From positions 3,064,869-3,128,868 of the forward strand of contig NZ_KV917378.1 in the NCBI RefSeq assembly GCF_002019735.1: DNA of 64,000 nucleotides, written 5' to 3'. Position 1 is the first letter of the stretch; the number at the start of each line of letters is the position of its first letter. A model generated the notes under the pieces. That model did not search any database. It worked only from the letters and a program-made list of their open reading frames with translations, and was not told where the DNA came from. Positions 1 through 8,792 of the stretch are shown piece after piece. A program made the position numbers and the translations under genes. The DNA comes from Salipaludibacillus agaradhaerens (GTDB lineage: Bacteria; Bacillota; Bacilli; Bacillales; Salisediminibacteriaceae).

Positions 1-1614
1 GTCTCTGCTATGGAGGGAAATTTGATTCATCTGAAAGAATCGACTGTTCTTATAGATGTGCCTGGTATTTATTCATTAACAGCTCTATCTGAAGCAGAAA
101 AGGCAGCCGTCAACATACTAAATGACGGGGCAGATCTCATTTTATACGTGCTTGATGCTACAAACCTTGAACGCAATTTACAATTAGCGTTAATGTTAAA
201 GCAACAAAAAATACCTGTTATTTTTATGCTGAATATGATGGATGTTGCTGAACGTAAGGGGATTCACATAGAAGTCAAATTATTAGAAAGACTGTTAGGA
301 GCTCCAGTTATACCGACTGTAGCTGTTAGGAGAAGCGGGTTTACGCGGTTGATGACAGAAATTAATCGTACGTTACGCAAAGGACCTTCAATAGATGCTA
401 ATTTTGATCCTAATTTAACACCTGCAAGCATTGTGAGCAATGTACAGTCGATCAAAGATTATCGATCAACGAGGCTTGATTTGTTGGAAAAGTGGACGAT
501 CCAGCCTCACACAGGAATTCCTTTAGCAATCATGATTGTTCTTCTTGCTATGGTGTTTGTAGTAGGCGTAGGTAAGGCTGTAAGAAGTGTTATTTTTTTG
601 CCTTTATTAAATAACTATTATATGCCATTCGTTGATTGGCTCGTATCGTTATTGGTTAATCAAGATACCGTTATCCATTCAGTACTAGTAGGGGAATTTG
701 GCGTACTGATTAAAGGTGTGGAATGGCCTTTAACATTAATTTTACCGTATGTTTTTTTATTTTATATTGTCCTTTCTTTTTTAGAAGACAGCGGGTATTT
801 ACCACGCTTAGGTATTTTGATCGACGGATTACTTCGACGTTTTGGCCTTCAGGGACATAGTATTATTCCTATATCGATGGGGTATGGTTGTGCCGTACCT
901 GCTATTGTCGGTACAAGAACAGCAACAAGCTTAAAAGAACGACTTATTATGTCTTCCTTGGTAAGTCTGGCTGTTCCTTGTATAGCTCAGACAGGGGCAT
1001 TTATTGCGCTGTTAGGGGACCACTCATTTCTTTTATTGTTAGCTGTTTTTCTATTGTCATTTATTATTATGTTTATAAGCGGTTCGATCCTTAATCAATT
1101 GTTGAAGGGAACGCTCGATCCTGTACTTATCGAGGTACCTAACCTGCTTGTGCCTGACTCACATACGATGTGGAATAAAGTCAAGCTACGGACAAAACAC
1201 TTCATGATTGAAGCAGAAATTCCCATGGTCATTGGTATATTAATTGCGGCATTAACAATTGAAACAGGCGCCTTGTCCTACGTGAGTTTTCTTATTGAAC
1301 CTCTCGTTGTCAATTGGCTAGGGCTGCCTGCTGAAGCCAGTGTTGCCTTAATTCTTGGAGTTGTAAGGAGAGAGCTGGCAGTTCTTCCGCTTTTAGGGAT
1401 GGATTTAACGTTAGGACAAATGTTTGTCGGCGCAGTAGTTGCTCTCCTTTATATCCCATGTATGAGTGTCTTTTTTGTTTTAGTGAAAGAATTTAAGTTG
1501 AAATGGGCGCTGTCTATTTCAGGAGCGACAATCTTACTGGCATTTTTAGTAGGAGGTATGATGCATTTCCTCATAACAGCAGCAGAATGGTTTTTGGCAG
1601 GAGGAGGCTACTAA
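1..1614 (+). CDS. feoB: FeoB ferrous iron transporter, 5' end cut by window
   Basis: GTP-dependent Fe(II) uptake protein of the cytoplasmic membrane. The reading frame is open to base 1, and the P-loop (G1) part of the G domain lies outside the window, so roughly the first 60-100 residues are missing. Visible are the G3 motif DVPGIYSL, the G4-like NMMD, a linker, and then a polytopic membrane region with the FeoB gate signatures GYGCAVPAIVGTRT and, near the C-terminus, VVRRELAVLPL. The downstream genes start 1 bp after the stop (1616) and then overlap, so feoB heads or sits inside an operon with a methyltransferase and a flippase-like protein. The ATG at position 10 is internal and is not the true start. 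Family assignment is secure; iron specificity is family knowledge. Confidence 0.95.
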   Translation, partial: VSAMEGNLIHLKESTVLIDVPGIYSLTALSEAEKAAVNILNDGADLILYVLDATNLERNLQLALMLKQQKIPVIFMLNMMDVAERKGIHIEVKLLERLLGAPVIPTVAVRRSGFTRLMTEINRTLRKGPSIDANFDPNLTPASIVSNVQSIKDYRSTRLDLLEKWTIQPHTGIPLAIMIVLLAMVFVVGVGKAVRSVIFLPLLNNYYMPFVDWLVSLLVNQDTVIHSVLVGEFGVLIKGVEWPLTLILPYVFLFYIVLSFLEDSGYLPRLGILIDGLLRRFGLQGHSIIPISMGYGCAVPAIVGTRTATSLKERLIMSSLVSLAVPCIAQTGAFIALLGDHSFLLLLAVFLLSFIIMFISGSILNQLLKGTLDPVLIEVPNLLVPDSHTMWNKVKLRTKHFMIEAEIPMVIGILIAALTIETGALSYVSFLIEPLVVNWLGLPAEASVALILGVVRRELAVLPLLGMDLTLGQMFVGAVVALLYIPCMSVFFVLVKEFKLKWALSISGATILLAFLVGGMMHFLITAAEWFLAGGGY

Positions 1615-1615
1615 C

Positions 1616-2194
1616 ATGTCAATTATAACGTATTGTACGAAATTATGTGAGCAAGCGTGTTGTACGATACCACCGTGTGCGCATGTTTTTGGTTGGTACT
1701 ATCAGTCTGTCATTGAGAGAGAAATTGCCCTCTGCCAAATGAATGTACATGATCGTGTATTGTGCATTGGTGGCGGCGCAACCCCTTTCTCTGCCTGTTT
1801 ATTTGCTGCTAAAACAGGTGCACAGGTGACTGTTATAGATAAAGAACCTTCAGTCATTTCTCAAGCAACTAAGTTTGTAAAGTTAATGCACCTTGAGGAT
1901 CATGTAACAGTTTTACATCAAAATGGCTTAGACGTGTGTCCAACACATTTTTCAGTCATTCATATAGCTATGCAAGTGACACCGCTAGATAGGATAAAGG
2001 ATTATCTGTATACTTCTATGGCTAGTACAGCAAGACTCATTGTGCGACAGCCCAAGACGCGTGTGAAACACCATTACTCTGTTCTTGAAGAAAGTGAGTA
2101 CGCAAGGGCGACAGCTGCCGTTGCCCATTCAGGAAAAATGATTGCTGCTTCAATCCTTTTTATCAAGCACATCCAACAAGAGTATTTAGCGTGA
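1616..2194 (+). CDS. Nicotianamine-synthase-like SAM methyltransferase fold protein
   Basis: 192 aa, starting 1 bp after the feoB stop. Residues about 44-75 form a Rossmann motif I (VLCIGGGATPFSACLFAA, then VTVIDKEP) of the kind seen in class I SAM enzymes. The GGGxTPxS form resembles bacterial nicotianamine-synthase-like proteins, where it binds the aminobutyl donor SAM. The N-terminus is cysteine-rich (YCTKLCEQACCTIPPC), which is unusual for a plain methyltransferase and could bind metal. The stop overlaps the next start by 4 nt. Known: NAS-like enzymes make metallophores such as the staphylopine precursor. Inferred: a role in iron handling, because of the operon with feoB. It could also be an ordinary small-molecule methyltransferase. 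The fold is fairly sure, the function is not. Confidence 0.7.
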   Translation: MSIITYCTKLCEQACCTIPPCAHVFGWYYQSVIEREIALCQMNVHDRVLCIGGGATPFSACLFAAKTGAQVTVIDKEPSVISQATKFVKLMHLEDHVTVLHQNGLDVCPTHFSVIHIAMQVTPLDRIKDYLYTSMASTARLIVRQPKTRVKHHYSVLEESEYARATAAVAHSGKMIAASILFIKHIQQEYLA

Positions 2195-3135
2195 AACGAA
2201 TTTTAATCATTGCTATTATCATTGGGCTGTGTTTGTATATGTTTTCTTCTTTTGCATGGCGTAATTGGTGGGAAGCGCTTAGCCATGTGTCTGTGACGGG
2301 GTTACTATGTCTTGTGTTTCTCCAATTTTTAAGCTTCAGTTTAATGGCCTTGCAATGGAAACGATTGTTAAAACCGTATTGTGAAATGACACTTAAAGAG
2401 CTCCTTAAGTTATTGCTAATGTGTGCTTTTATAGAAGGGATTACGCCTTCGGCTAAATTGGGAAGTGAAGCCTTCAAGGGTGTCTACTTCAAACAACATT
2501 GCGGGGTATCTTTTACAAGAGCATTGGTCCTTATTACTTTGCAGAAGAGTATTAGCTTCATAGCATTTTGTCCATTAATTTTCCTATCAGTGTATATGGT
2601 ATTTGCTCAATTAAACCAGTATTTTAAAGACGTGACACTGTCTGTTATGAATGGGCTTCTCATCTGTTTAATTAGCTTGGCAGTATTAACAGGTGTGGGG
2701 ATACTGTTATGGAAGGGTGTGCTAAAAACGCGATTCAAGGAGTCTATTCAAAAAGAATTAACTCTAATAGAAACTAAAGAAGTGTTCATACAAAGTGGTC
2801 TATCCATTGTTATTTGGCTCCTTTTTCCGTTAAAGGGCGCCATTTTGGCAGCCATATTACCCTTTAATTTGTCGTTTATTAACATCGTTGCGATTGTTGT
2901 TATTTCATATGGAATGGCACTACTCCCACTTACGCCAGGAGGTATTGGCACATTTGAAGTAACAATGGTGACATTTATGACTGGCTTGGGAGTCCCTCTG
3001 GAAGAAGCAGGAATATTTGCTATTCTCTTTCGTTTTATTACTTTCTGGATCGGTGTTGGAGCTGGCGCAACCGTTAGTGCTTATTCGTTGAAACCATTAC
3101 AAGGACATACTCTAAAAAGAGGAAAGGCTAAATAG
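2191..3135 (+). CDS. LPG-synthase transmembrane-domain (YbhN/UPF0104-like) protein
   Basis: 314 aa, about 7-8 transmembrane helices. The start is a GTG overlapping the previous stop (GTGA), which indicates translational coupling. Features typical of the LPG_synthase_TM/flippase-like family are the conserved polar stretch EGITPSAKLGSEAFKG, with a partner motif PLTPGGIGTFE toward the C-terminus. It lacks the soluble aminoacyl-transfer domain of MprF, so it matches the stand-alone integral-membrane members, several of which are proposed lipid or glycolipid transporters. Its position as third gene after feoB and a NAS-like enzyme suggests, as inference only, export or membrane handling of whatever that enzyme makes. 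The substrate cannot be read from sequence. Confidence 0.8.
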   Translation: MKRILIIAIIIGLCLYMFSSFAWRNWWEALSHVSVTGLLCLVFLQFLSFSLMALQWKRLLKPYCEMTLKELLKLLLMCAFIEGITPSAKLGSEAFKGVYFKQHCGVSFTRALVLITLQKSISFIAFCPLIFLSVYMVFAQLNQYFKDVTLSVMNGLLICLISLAVLTGVGILLWKGVLKTRFKESIQKELTLIETKEVFIQSGLSIVIWLLFPLKGAILAAILPFNLSFINIVAIVVISYGMALLPLTPGGIGTFEVTMVTFMTGLGVPLEEAGIFAILFRFITFWIGVGAGATVSAYSLKPLQGHTLKRGKAK

Positions 3136-3612
3136 GTGGAGAAGCCATGGTAAACCCGTATTGAAACGACATATGTGTATAAATTGAATAGGTTCACCAC
3201 TCCGAACGACCGTGTGTGAAGAATGTCAATGACAGGGGAAGAAATCGATCCCTCAATAGTGTGCGGAAGAAAGCTTGCTAATTGCCAGTGAAAATAGACG
3301 GAAATGACGATGTGAAAAACGATCGTATGAGCATTCTAGCAGAAATGGGTTGCATGACCTGATAAGTGGCGTCTAAACCTCCCGATCGCGTTCGGCTAAA
3401 GTTAAAAAGTCGCCTATCATAACTACTTACATTGTAAGAGAGATAGGCGACTTTACATTTTTATTTCTCAATAGATAAGAGACGGCCCATTTTTAGGCCA
3501 ACCATATCGTTTATGAGAGTGGTAGTGAAACATACGGCGGATAACAAAAGGTCATATCAAAACAGTAAGGTGTCTTTATAAGAGCTACATATCCCGTTAC
3601 TAGGAGAGCGTC
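3136..3612. other. Intergenic region after the feoB operon
   Basis: 477 bp between the feoB operon and a convergent lipoprotein gene. No ORF with a credible ribosome binding site is visible. The only clear structure is the strong hairpin at 3406-3454. The first 270 bp are GC-richer than typical spacers in this window and contain several short dyads, but they match no RNA family I could recognise. Confidence 0.5.
3406..3462. terminator. Strong intrinsic terminator after feoB operon
   Basis: Perfect 13-bp stem: AAAGTCGCCTATC (3406-3418) pairs with GATAGGCGACTTT (3442-3454), followed by a T-rich run. It lies between convergent genes, and the A-run on the 5' side could let it work in both directions. 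The 23-nt loop is longer than usual. Confidence 0.8.
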
Positions 3613-4266
3613 CTAACTAGCTTTATAATAAAGATGGACATGCTCTTTTATTGGTCTCAGGTCGGGTACCTTATCAGTGTCGGTTTTTTCGACTATTTTT
3701 AAAATTTGGATGAATGCCAGCGCTATTTCCTCATGACCTGATGTGATCCCCTCGTTAAATTCAGTAATAATATTTAAATGATGAGAGTCATTGTTAATGG
3801 CATCAATATGGGGCTCAATAGCCTCAACTGTTTTCACATGCTGGGAGACCCCTTGAAGGTAATGGTTCTTGACAAATTTCATTTCAGGCGTTTTACATTC
3901 TAATTGTTTAATGTTACTCGAGACTCTTAATGCTGACGTTAAGTAGCGATCATGATGATGAGAGATCGTCATTTGAACATCGATGGCATTTTCTAATTGA
4001 TTAAGATAAAAAAAATAACTTTCTTCATTTTCTGCTGCAATTGCATGAAAAAAGGCAGATAAATCTTGCACTAGTAATGTGTCATCTGAGCTGACAGATA
4101 GACCAACCTCTGACCAAGTACTGTTATGACGTGTGGACGTCTCCGTTTCTTCAGAATGCTTCGGTTCCTCGATGTTAGTATTTGTGACATCATTGTTTTG
4201 GCTGCAGCCTGTCACCACATTTGTTAAAAAAATAAGTATTGTAAAAAATAATAAAGGTCTTGCCAA
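3613..4266 (-). CDS. Putative lipoprotein of unknown function
   Basis: 217 aa. The N-terminus is a short hydrophobic signal followed by the lipobox VTGC (Cys about 21), so the protein is expected to be diacylated and held on the outer face of the membrane. A Ser/Thr/Glu/Asn-rich linker (about 22-50) precedes a mostly helical, His- and Glu-rich domain (about 55-217). The domain resembles helical-bundle extracellular modules only in general composition; I do not recognise a family. It is transcribed alone, toward the feoB-operon terminator. Confidence 0.7.
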   Translation of the reverse strand: MARPLLFFTILIFLTNVVTGCSQNNDVTNTNIEEPKHSEETETSTRHNSTWSEVGLSVSSDDTLLVQDLSAFFHAIAAENEESYFFYLNQLENAIDVQMTISHHHDRYLTSALRVSSNIKQLECKTPEMKFVKNHYLQGVSQHVKTVEAIEPHIDAINNDSHHLNIITEFNEGITSGHEEIALAFIQILKIVEKTDTDKVPDLRPIKEHVHLYYKAS

Positions 4267-4483
4267 AGTCTTTCTTCCTTTCTCAGCTACATTCCCGATC
4301 TAATAGTCCTAGTTTAGTCTAGTAAACAGTATCTTTCTACAAAAAACAAGCCATTTCTAAAAAAGAGGATGGGAGTCATGCCTTTTTTAGTGGTGACTAA
4401 AAGTGGAGATAAATAATGTCGAATGATGTCATAGAAACGCTACTAAAGATTCATATAAAGGGGCCTTTTCTGTTTACTATAGG

Positions 4484-4597
4484 ATGGCATTTAATGAAAA
4501 ACGCAGCCATCTATATAAGTTTGCTTATTTACCTATAATCAGTAGTTTAATAGCCTTAATACCTAATTTGATAAATTTATTACTGGAAAATAGATAA
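4484..4597 (+). CDS. Possible 37-aa hydrophobic peptide or gene remnant
   Basis: ATG at 4484. A charged N-terminus (MAFNEKRSHLYK) is followed by one hydrophobic helix (LPIISSLIALIPNLINLLL). There is no convincing ribosome binding site, and the frame is open 57 nt further upstream without a start. This looks more like the C-terminal scrap of a membrane protein than a functional small gene. Low confidence. Confidence 0.2.
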   Translation: MAFNEKRSHLYKFAYLPIISSLIALIPNLINLLLENR

Positions 4598-4702
4598 TGA
4601 ATTAAAAAGACCTATGACAAAAGACTTATATTGAGTAATGTGTCCCGATGATAAGCTCGTTAACTATACACGATGTTGAATGTGTGGAAAGGAGTATCAA
4701 AC

Positions 4703-4780
4703 ATGGCGCGCATATTAAAGAGCGAATCTGAGGTGCTATGGCATGGACAAAGCGTCCATGCGAATGAGCGAGAAGTGTAA
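4703..4780 (+). CDS. Possible 25-aa small ORF with good RBS
   Basis: ATG at 4703 follows GGAAAGGAG with 7-8 nt spacing, an excellent Bacillus-type ribosome binding site. The peptide (MARILKSESEVLWHGQSVHA, then NEREV) has no signal or membrane segment. It may be a real small protein, or the start of a gene truncated by an early stop. No homology is claimed. Confidence 0.3.
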   Translation: MARILKSESEVLWHGQSVHANEREV

Positions 4781-4826
4781 AGGGAAAGGTTGAGGTTCAG
4801 TTCACAGTTTGAAGGTAAGATGGTGA

Positions 4827-5165
4827 TTAGTTGAGTTGCTTAGCCGCGAGATTTCCTACGATAGGAAACTTATAAATTTCCCCTTTATAGGCTCTCAACA
4901 TCCCTAGAATCCAAAAAACAAGCATCAACATTCCCGTCAAAAAACTGAAGAGTAGTCCGGCAAAAGGTATGAATCTGCCAAAGGATGTAAAAATATATAA
5001 CGGAACGAACGCCATGATGGATTGCATAGCATGAAAGCGTATAAATTTATTTTCCTTTTCGATGACAATGAAAATAATACCTGTTATGAAAGTGAGTGAG
5101 TAAGCAAGTAAACCACCAATATTATTTGTAAGACCCGTAGAAGAATATGACTGTTGATCTGACAT
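4827..5165 (-). CDS. DUF4870 family membrane protein
   Basis: 112 aa with three or four transmembrane helices. It matches the DUF4870/Tic20-like pattern: a short polar N-terminus, NIGGLLAYSLTFITGIIFIV, then the family hallmark IEKENKFIRFHAMQSI, and a C-terminal helix ending ILGMLRAYKGEIYKFPIVG. The family is common in Firmicutes with no proven function. The ATG start follows an AGGGG-type site. The gene is monocistronic. Confidence 0.85.
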   Translation of the reverse strand: MSDQQSYSSTGLTNNIGGLLAYSLTFITGIIFIVIEKENKFIRFHAMQSIMAFVPLYIFTSFGRFIPFAGLLFSFLTGMLMLVFWILGMLRAYKGEIYKFPIVGNLAAKQLN

Positions 5166-5513
5166 TGTGTCAACCCCTTTCCGATTTGATAGACAGAATG
5201 GATTATAACATAGTATTGGACATTATTGACGATATTTGTAGAAAATTGCAAACTTTTTTTGGGAAACATAGAATTAAACACTATTTTAAGTTTTAACTAA
5301 ATGAAAAAACGGCATCGAGATATAGACTATGACTTTATACATAAGACTATTGATTTGGGCAAATTATGTCTAGGAGTTTATGCTTAATTTGATGAAAATG
5401 TAACCGTACTACACTCCTGTTTTGTCTTTTTCGTCTTTTTTACTTCCTGTTGAAGCGATACCATTAGAAGGGTTAAGTAAAGGGGATTTATGATAAAATA
5501 GGAGGATAAACGA
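5166..5513. other. Divergent promoter region
   Basis: 348 bp between the divergent DUF4870 and LysM genes. It should hold both promoters. AT-rich, with no terminator-grade hairpin. I looked for a ydaO-type c-di-AMP riboswitch, often seen before wall-protein genes, and saw none. Confidence 0.4.
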
Positions 5514-6722
5514 ATGAACCAGGACTTGCAGCTTATTAGTCGAACTAGAAAAGAACGTATTACGTCAGCACGAGAAATAGCTAAGAAAAAGAGAAAATTC
5601 AAGAGGAATGGTCGTGTACTTGCTGGCACAATGGCGGCCGGCGTATTGTTAAGTGGTATAAAAGGGGCGGAAGTGACAGCAACTGAACGGACATATAACG
5701 TCCAGCAGGGAGATACACTATACAGTCTTGCCCAACGCTACCAAGTGACGGTAGAGCAATTGAAAAATATAAATGGCCTTACATCAGATTTAATATATAC
5801 AGGTTCACAATTAACGGTGCCAGGAGAGCATGTTACACGAGGGAAAGCTATTAACATTAAAAAAGGGGATACATTATATAGTATCGCTCGTCGTTATGGC
5901 TTAACTGTAGAAGACTTACTATTAGCTAATAGCCTTAAATCAGATCGCATTAATGAGGGGCAAAAACTGATTGTACCAGGAAAGAATAGCTCTGGGTCGA
6001 CGACATGGGTGACAGAGTACAAGATTTCACGGGGCGATACGTTGTTTTCGCTGGCAAAAAAGTATGGTACAACTGTCAATAAGCTTAAAAAGAATAATGG
6101 TTTATCCTCTGATAATATTTACGTAGGTCAGACTATTTTAGTGCCGGGAAAGGAAAAGACGGAACGTGAAGATTCGGTCCCTGAAAAGCCACAGGCACCG
6201 CAGGAAACGACCGTACATATTGTCCAATCCGGTGATACATTATTCAGTCTAGCAAAAACATATGGGATGACAGTTGATGAGATTAAGCAACTTAATTATT
6301 TGGCATCTCATAATATTTATGTAGGCCAAAAGTTGACGATGACAGGTACTCATGAAGTAGAATCCCCATCGGAACAAGTGACGAAAGCCATATATACGAT
6401 TGCACCGGGAGAAACACTATGGAGCGTGGCTCAACGATTAAATTTAACAGTCGATGAAATTAAAGCGTCGAATAGTATGAAAAATGATTATGTTATTATT
6501 GGACAGGAAATTGTTATAGAAAGCTCAGATCTTGTGAAGGCAACGGCTATTGTAACGGGGGCTGTCGATAAATCGTCAGTAGAATTTGAGATGAATGGGG
6601 AGACAAAAGTCCTTACAGTGCCATTTAATACGGCTGACATGTTTGAACAAGTTGCTGGGCAAGAAGTCACGATTATTTATCAAGAGAAGCGTCGACCAGC
6701 ACTTGTATCAATTGAGAACTAA
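5514..6722 (+). CDS. Exported protein with five LysM domains
   Basis: 402 aa. The ATG follows AGGAGGATAAACG. A basic cytoplasmic N-terminus (residues 1-32) leads to a hydrophobic signal or anchor (33-50). Five LysM peptidoglycan-binding repeats follow at about 60-104, 112-156, 168-212, 234-278 and 293-336, each with a GDTL/GETL box and a YxGQxL-type ending. The C-terminal 60 residues form a small beta-rich domain (about 342-402) that I do not recognise. There is no NlpC/P60, amidase, 3D or glucosaminidase domain, so this binds wall polymer but is not visibly a hydrolase. Likely a wall-associated or spore-coat-type structural protein. The next gene (transglutaminase lipoprotein) is 48 bp downstream and may be co-transcribed. 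Confidence 0.85.
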   Translation: MNQDLQLISRTRKERITSAREIAKKKRKFKRNGRVLAGTMAAGVLLSGIKGAEVTATERTYNVQQGDTLYSLAQRYQVTVEQLKNINGLTSDLIYTGSQLTVPGEHVTRGKAINIKKGDTLYSIARRYGLTVEDLLLANSLKSDRINEGQKLIVPGKNSSGSTTWVTEYKISRGDTLFSLAKKYGTTVNKLKKNNGLSSDNIYVGQTILVPGKEKTEREDSVPEKPQAPQETTVHIVQSGDTLFSLAKTYGMTVDEIKQLNYLASHNIYVGQKLTMTGTHEVESPSEQVTKAIYTIAPGETLWSVAQRLNLTVDEIKASNSMKNDYVIIGQEIVIESSDLVKATAIVTGAVDKSSVEFEMNGETKVLTVPFNTADMFEQVAGQEVTIIYQEKRRPALVSIEN

Positions 6723-6770
6723 CTGAGCTAAAAAAGTGGGAGTGAGGTCCTTCTAGGAGGGTGAAATGAT

Positions 6771-8483
6771 ATGCAGATATGGCGATCATTGTTTATGCTC
6801 TTTCTGAATGTTGTCATAGGAGGCGTGTTAGTTGGCTGTTCACAGTCCATAGATACACATGGGAATAATGAGAATGATGTTCTACTAGAAATTAACGACG
6901 ACTTAATAAAACGTCAGGAACAGCATGAAGAAGGCAATATATGGCTGATGGAGTATGCTCATGAGATTGGATTCTCTCTGGACGCACCTGCAATAGAAGG
7001 ATCTGAAGTCAATACTACTTTAGAAATTAAGGGAAGTATTGAAGAGGCAGAGAAATTAAACGATGATCACATTTATTTGCAAATTGCTTATGAAGGTGAG
7101 TTTGAAGACGAGAGTATTCCGAATGTGTTTTATCATTTCATCCCAGTAGAAGAAGGGCATTTTTCGGAGGAAGTGGCACTTCATCACGGTGAAGGGGAAT
7201 ATAATGTCCGTGTTCATGTCTCTAGTCATGATGAAAGCGAGAGAGAGTCTTACTACGCGACTACGTCATTTAATGTTGTAAATAAAGATAAGGAGATTGC
7301 TAGGGAAATAGAGTATACACGATTCGGAACGAAACAAGGGGTAGAGTTAGCTTTTCCTGAGATGGGTTTAAGCGAGGAGTCGGGTTCAGTTTATGTCTCT
7401 GGAGAAGTTCCTGAAGATTACTCGGGGGATATGGTTTTTGTCCACGTGGAACAAGGTTCTCAAAACGAGCGTGTTATCCTTCCTGTTGAGGGACGAGAGT
7501 TTTCAGGTGATATTCCGCTTTACTTCGGTGAGGGTGTGCATTTAATTAAAGTACAGACGATGGCTGAGGAAGATGAACTTTATTATGATGCGGCTACGTT
7601 CTATGTGACAAATAAAACAGCCATTGAGTATACTCGTACGACACATTTTAATCAGTATGTGGAACGCGGGGTGACAATAGACGAACCGGCACTAACTACC
7701 GAATTAGCCCGTAGTGGGTTAACCTACTCTATTAGTGGAGAAATAGATGAAACGGTTCCTGGTGCAGATGACATTTCTCATATTATTGTTACCACGTTAA
7801 AAGAGGAAGATGGGGAGGAAGTAGAAGCTGGATATGTCCTACCTGTGGAGGATTACAGCTTTGCTGGTGATATTTATTTTCGCTTTGGTGAAGGTACCTA
7901 CGACGTGATTATAAATGTGCCTGAACGTGATCAACAAGATCAATCAATGTTTTACTATAGTGGTATCATGAAAGTGACTCATGAGATCAATGATATAGAG
8001 GATAAGCGTAGTACCTTGCCCTCGAGGGGAATTGAGGCGGATCACCCGTTGATTATAGAAAAAGCCAATGCTATAACAAACGACATTGAGGATGAACGGG
8101 AAATAGCGAAAGCTGTCTATGAATTTGTGGCCACACATGTGGACTATGATGTTGACAAAATGGAGCGAGATACTTTTAATATTGGAGATAGTGCAGTCAA
8201 AACGTTAAAATCGGGAACAGGTGTATGCCAAGATTACGCTTTTTTAACGGTTGCTTTACTACGATCAATTGGTATGGAAGCGAACTACATTGAGGGAGAT
8301 GCAGGTCTGAGGCATGCATGGGTTGAAGTGAAGGTGGATGGGGAGTGGCTAACCATGGACCCAACTTGGGGGGCTGGTTATGTCGTTGATGGTGAATTTA
8401 TTGAACACTACCGTCTCGATTACTTTGATCCTGATCCTGATGTGTTTGCTGAAACGCATACTCGGAAAGGCGTTTTATATTAG
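6771..8483 (+). CDS. Transglutaminase-domain lipoprotein
   Basis: 570 aa. The ATG follows AGGAGGGTGAAATGAT. Signal peptide with lipobox LVGC (Cys about 23). Three repeats of a beta-sandwich-like module (about 50-170, 180-280, 290-400) each end in an FxGDIxxxxGEG-type strand pair, so the middle is probably a row of bacterial adhesion-like folds. The C-terminal part is a transglutaminase-like domain with an apparent Cys486 (GTGVCQDYA), His515 (LRHAWVEV), Asp530 (TMDPTWG) triad. It is strongly acidic, as expected for an exported protein of a salt- or alkali-adapted cell. Known family members act as peptidases or cross-linkers; which applies here is unknown. A terminator follows at 8598. Confidence 0.85.
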   Translation: MQIWRSLFMLFLNVVIGGVLVGCSQSIDTHGNNENDVLLEINDDLIKRQEQHEEGNIWLMEYAHEIGFSLDAPAIEGSEVNTTLEIKGSIEEAEKLNDDHIYLQIAYEGEFEDESIPNVFYHFIPVEEGHFSEEVALHHGEGEYNVRVHVSSHDESERESYYATTSFNVVNKDKEIAREIEYTRFGTKQGVELAFPEMGLSEESGSVYVSGEVPEDYSGDMVFVHVEQGSQNERVILPVEGREFSGDIPLYFGEGVHLIKVQTMAEEDELYYDAATFYVTNKTAIEYTRTTHFNQYVERGVTIDEPALTTELARSGLTYSISGEIDETVPGADDISHIIVTTLKEEDGEEVEAGYVLPVEDYSFAGDIYFRFGEGTYDVIINVPERDQQDQSMFYYSGIMKVTHEINDIEDKRSTLPSRGIEADHPLIIEKANAITNDIEDEREIAKAVYEFVATHVDYDVDKMERDTFNIGDSAVKTLKSGTGVCQDYAFLTVALLRSIGMEANYIEGDAGLRHAWVEVKVDGEWLTMDPTWGAGYVVDGEFIEHYRLDYFDPDPDVFAETHTRKGVLY

Positions 8484-8792
8484 AGAAGTAGAATTAAGGT
8501 TGGCTCAACTTGAAAAAATGGCTGTATTTATTCACAATTGTTAGCCCACTCTTTCATTCTCATTGATCGCTTACAACTTAACAATAAGTAGGACTGTATC
8601 AAAGCAATTCATCCTGAGTTGCTTTGATTTTTCATTTTAGTCAGGAAGTCCAATGAATATCGGTTTAATCCAACATAAACAGATAAACGACTGAAAGGAT
8701 CCGGTGTAGTTATCTTTTAGTTGCCTTTGATATACTATTAAAAAGTGCTTATTTAATATGTGGAGATAGAGGTAGATGTGGGGGGAGATATC
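8484..8792. other. Intergenic region before modA
   Basis: 309 bp. It contains the terminator of the upstream gene (8598-8636) and presumably the modA promoter. I saw no molybdenum-cofactor riboswitch and no obvious palindromic ModE-type operator. Confidence 0.4.
8598..8636 (+). terminator. Intrinsic terminator
   Basis: Perfect 10-bp stem ATCAAAGCAA (8598-8607) with TTGCTTTGAT (8619-8628), 11-nt loop, then a T-rich tail. Ends the LysM/transglutaminase transcription unit. Confidence 0.8.

Larger units (their letters stand above)
4267..4826. other. Intergenic region with possible small ORFs
   Basis: 560 bp between two minus-strand genes. It holds two short plus-strand ORFs (4484-4597 and 4703-4780), listed separately. 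The rest is AT-rich with no strong hairpin. The upstream part of the first ORF stays open back to 4427, so this may be the decayed 3' end of a lost gene. Confidence 0.4.

Noticed and set aside
3136-3405. Possible structured RNA or group II intron relic after the feoB operon
   Set aside because: Some GTGTG-type and dyad motifs are present, but no domain V, no reverse transcriptase and no recognised RNA family core.
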